In this document: positions 4,980 to 6,739 of the stretch, one piece after another
How positions within the stretch are numbered: the first letter of the stretch is position 1
Layout: each line of letters starts with the position of its first letter
Assembly (NCBI GenBank): GCA_937920115.1
Contig: CALGVF010000190.1
Coordinates: forward strand, 1-6,739
Source of the DNA: an uncultured Clostridia bacterium
Lineage (GTDB): Bacteria > Bacillota > Clostridia > Christensenellales > Borkfalkiaceae
Direction of reading: 5' to 3'
DNA: 6,739 nucleotides
Made by a program: the position numbers and the translations under genes
The notes under the pieces: model-generated
Database searches by the model: none
What the model saw: only the letters and a program-made list of their open reading frames with translations
What the model was told of the DNA's origin: nothing

Positions 4980-6422
4980 TTACACAAATAGCCCTATCTG
5001 AACGAAAAGCAAAATCGACACTCCGTAGTATACGCAAACCGCTATTAAATCGTTGAGCGTGGTAATCAACGGACCCGAAGCAACGGCGGGGTCGATTCCG
5101 ATTTTCTTGAATATCATCGGCACAAGCGTTCCGTCAAGACTTGCCATAAGCATTCCGCAGATAAGCGACACGCCTATGCAAGCGGAAATTTCAAACGCAT
5201 AATAGGTCGGGTGTCCGACAATCGCCCCCGGCATTACCGCAAGGTACGTTCCGACGGCGAGAAAAGCCAAAGTTCCGATTATAAGTCCGTTGATAAGTCC
5301 GACTCTCATTTCTTTAAGCAAAAATTTCAGTTTTTCCTTGCCCGTTATCGCTTCTTCGCTAAGAACTCTTATCGTCACGCCCAAAGACTGCGTTCCCGTG
5401 TTTCCGCTCATATCGAGTATGAGACTTTGGAAGGAATACAAAATGATAAGTTGCGCCGCCTGAACAGCCGTCTGAAACGCGTTTATTATCGACGAAACGA
5501 CAAGTCCGAGTCCTAAAAGAATCAGAAGCCACGGAAGTCTCTTCGCGATACTCTTCCCGAGCGGCTCGTTCACGTCCTCGGCTTCGGTTAAACCTGCGAG
5601 TTTCGCGTAGTCGTCGCCCATTTCTTCGCCGACGACCTCAACGACGTCCGACGAAGTGATTACGCCGATAAGTTTATTGTTCTCGTCGAGAACGGGTATG
5701 GAGTCCTCGGAGTAGTCCTTTAACTGTTCGATACACTGCTCGATTGTCTCGCGGGCGTAAACGTAAGGATATGAAGTAGTTATAATCGAGTCGAGGGCGG
5801 TGCCTTCCCTCGCCCTTATGAGGTCGCTCAAATCAATCGCGCCGTAAAAAGTTCCGTCGTCGTTAAGGGCGTAAAGGGTCGAAATATTGTCGTTATCCCC
5901 CGCCTCTTTTATAACGGTACGCATCGCCTGTTTTACGGATAAATTCTTGTCGAAAGCGACATAGTTGGTCGTCATTCGACTACCGATCATATCCTCGTCG
6001 TAAGAGTCGATAAGTTGAATATCCTCAACCGCATCTTTTTGCATGAGACCGATTATTTCTTCTTTCTTATCGTCTTCCAACTCTTCGAGAACGTCGATAG
6101 CGTCGTCGGCGTCCATGCTCTCGATTATGTCCGCGGCTTTTTCGCTGTCGAGTTCCTCGATGTACTCCTCTACGTCGTCCAAGTACGCGAAAATTTCCGA
6201 GACTTTATCTACGCCTAATACCTTATATAATTTAAGGCGTTCCTCTTTCGAGAGTTTCGGCAAAATCGCCGCGATGTCGTTCTCGTGGTAATCGTCTAAA
6301 TCTTCCCTTAACTTTTTCGGAGGCTCGTTACTTCGCAATAATTGCAAAAGTTCTTCTTCATAGTCTCGTTTTTCGGGTATATCCTGAACTTCGTTTTCCA
6401 ATTCTTTGTTTTCTTCGCTCAT
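4980..6422 (-). CDS. mgtE: MgtE family Mg2+ channel/transporter
   Basis: A 480-residue magnesium channel of the cytoplasmic membrane. Domains in order: an acidic N-terminal extension (about 1-35); the helical MgtE N domain (about 40-145); a CBS pair (about 150-280), which in the family senses intracellular Mg2+ and closes the pore; and five membrane helices from LPWLLILLG (about 296) to the C-terminus. Pore-domain signatures are SGNTGTQS (339-346) and DPAVASGPLITTLND with D458, matching the selectivity Asp of Thermus MgtE (D432). Length is close to the 450 of that protein plus the N-terminal tail. The ATG at 6420-6422 is preferred over a TTG at 6476: AAAGGAGG precedes the ATG, with a rather long 13-nt spacing, while the TTG has no ribosome binding site and lies inside a long RNA helix. 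The transcript starts upstream of the folded leader, outside or at the window edge, and ends at the hairpin at 4894-4926. Confidence 0.95.
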   Translation of the reverse strand: MSEENKELENEVQDIPEKRDYEEELLQLLRSNEPPKKLREDLDDYHENDIAAILPKLSKEERLKLYKVLGVDKVSEIFAYLDDVEEYIEELDSEKAADIIESMDADDAIDVLEELEDDKKEEIIGLMQKDAVEDIQLIDSYDEDMIGSRMTTNYVAFDKNLSVKQAMRTVIKEAGDNDNISTLYALNDDGTFYGAIDLSDLIRAREGTALDSIITTSYPYVYARETIEQCIEQLKDYSEDSIPVLDENNKLIGVITSSDVVEVVGEEMGDDYAKLAGLTEAEDVNEPLGKSIAKRLPWLLILLGLGLVVSSIINAFQTAVQAAQLIILYSFQSLILDMSGNTGTQSLGVTIRVLSEEAITGKEKLKFLLKEMRVGLINGLIIGTLAFLAVGTYLAVMPGAIVGHPTYYAFEISACIGVSLICGMLMASLDGTLVPMIFKKIGIDPAVASGPLITTLNDLIAVCVYYGVSILLFVQIGLFV

Positions 6423-6435
6423 AAACGATAAACAA

Positions 6436-6443
6436 CCTCCTTT
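6436..6443 (-). promoter_or_regulatory. mgtE ribosome binding site abutting the leader helix
   Basis: AAAGGAGG in minus sense lies 13 nt before the ATG at 6422, longer than usual. It begins only about one base after the 3' strand of the long closing helix of the leader (6445-6469), a placement suited to translational control. Confidence 0.8.
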
Positions 6444-6444
6444 T

Positions 6445-6723
6445 ATGCCAGACAAGAATAGTATGAACCTTGCCAAAACACCGCTATTTCCGTGCTTTTC
6501 GGCAAATGCTCCTTTGAAGTACGTTCAGTACATCTGCACTCGCCTTTACCAAAAATCATCGAAAATATCGGCGTTTTGGTTGCGAGCAAGTCTAACGACA
6601 TATTTTTAGGCTAAGACAAAGCGTACGAACGGGTTAGTACTTGGCGCATATGCCGCGAACGAAACAAAGTATCAGGCAAAAATACGCCGTTAGACCATGG
6701 TTCGTACTATTCTTGTCTAGCAT
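6445..6723 (-). ncRNA. Large multihelix structured leader RNA of mgtE (unrecognised class)
   Basis: A gene-free stretch of about 280 nt that folds extensively in mgtE sense. P1, the closing helix, pairs 6699-6723 with 6445-6469: 24 of 25 positions, one G-U and one C-A mismatch. P2 pairs 6678-6695 with 6590-6607: 18 bp with two G-U, enclosing a 70-nt subdomain. P3 is CUCGC/GCGAG (6582-6586 with 6539-6543) stacked outside ACCAAAA/UUUUGGU (6574-6580 with 6548-6554). P4 is GUAC/GUAC with an extension (6528-6534 with 6516-6522). P5 pairs 6492-6505 with 6470-6481 with two bulges. Neighbouring helices are 0-10 nt apart. No M-box (ykoK) signature and no intrinsic terminator are visible. A miniature inverted-repeat element is the main alternative, but no target-site duplication is apparent and no internal ORF is credible. 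Confidence 0.6.
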
Positions 6724-6739
6724 TTGCAACAAGTTTAAC

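Noticed and set aside
6423..6476. Longer MgtE N-terminus from a TTG at 6476
   Set aside because: No Shine-Dalgarno before it, and the added residues are encoded by the closing helix of the leader and the real ribosome binding site.
6446..6722. M-box (ykoK) magnesium riboswitch
   Set aside because: The position fits but the conserved M-box core (for example GGUGAGGCUCC and the GACGCCAAUGGGUC region) is not seen on either strand.

Overview
The window looks like a chromosomal piece of a moderately AT-rich, low-GC Gram-positive bacterium, most likely an uncultured gut-type Clostridia member. The reasons are strong GGAGG ribosome binding sites, textbook sigma-A promoters (TTGACA/TATAAT with 17-bp spacers), intrinsic terminators, a BspA-like LRR lipoprotein with a Ser-rich linker, a DUF4143-type ATPase and a Firmicutes-type MgtE. 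This placement is an inference from gene content.

Layout. Positions 1-1821 (minus strand) hold a probable two-gene operon: a AAA_14/DUF4143 ATPase followed after 26 bp by a short membrane-anchored lytic transglycosylase, whose C-terminus runs off the window start. The operon has its own consensus promoter at 1876-1904 and a perfect palindrome just past the predicted transcript start. Positions 2034-3218 (minus) encode a BspA-like leucine-rich-repeat lipoprotein ending at an intrinsic terminator. Its leader (from about 3428 to 3219) carries a consensus promoter, a weak terminator-like hairpin, and a strong terminator just before the gene with a competing antiterminator pairing. This is the layout of a transcription attenuator or riboswitch. 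A divergent consensus promoter at 3527-3555 (plus) drives an RNase III gene (3765-4832) through a structured leader of about 200 nt. This RNase III keeps all catalytic residues but has two dsRNA-binding domains instead of the usual bacterial one. A perfect 14-bp GC-rich hairpin separates it from the convergent mgtE magnesium channel gene (4980-6422, minus).

The most striking non-coding feature is the mgtE leader (6445-6723, minus sense). A 25-position terminal helix, with one mismatch, closes a multihelix structure and ends directly at the mgtE Shine-Dalgarno. I do not see the M-box (ykoK) signature that often precedes Firmicutes Mg transporter genes. The non-Watson-Crick positions in the two longest helices pair better as RNA on the mgtE strand than on the other strand, which argues for a transcribed structured RNA over a simple inverted-repeat element.

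The genes do not form one obvious pathway. The common thread is regulation by RNA structure: three of the four complete genes have long, folded leaders, and one of those genes encodes a dsRNA-specific nuclease that could act on such helices. That link is inference.
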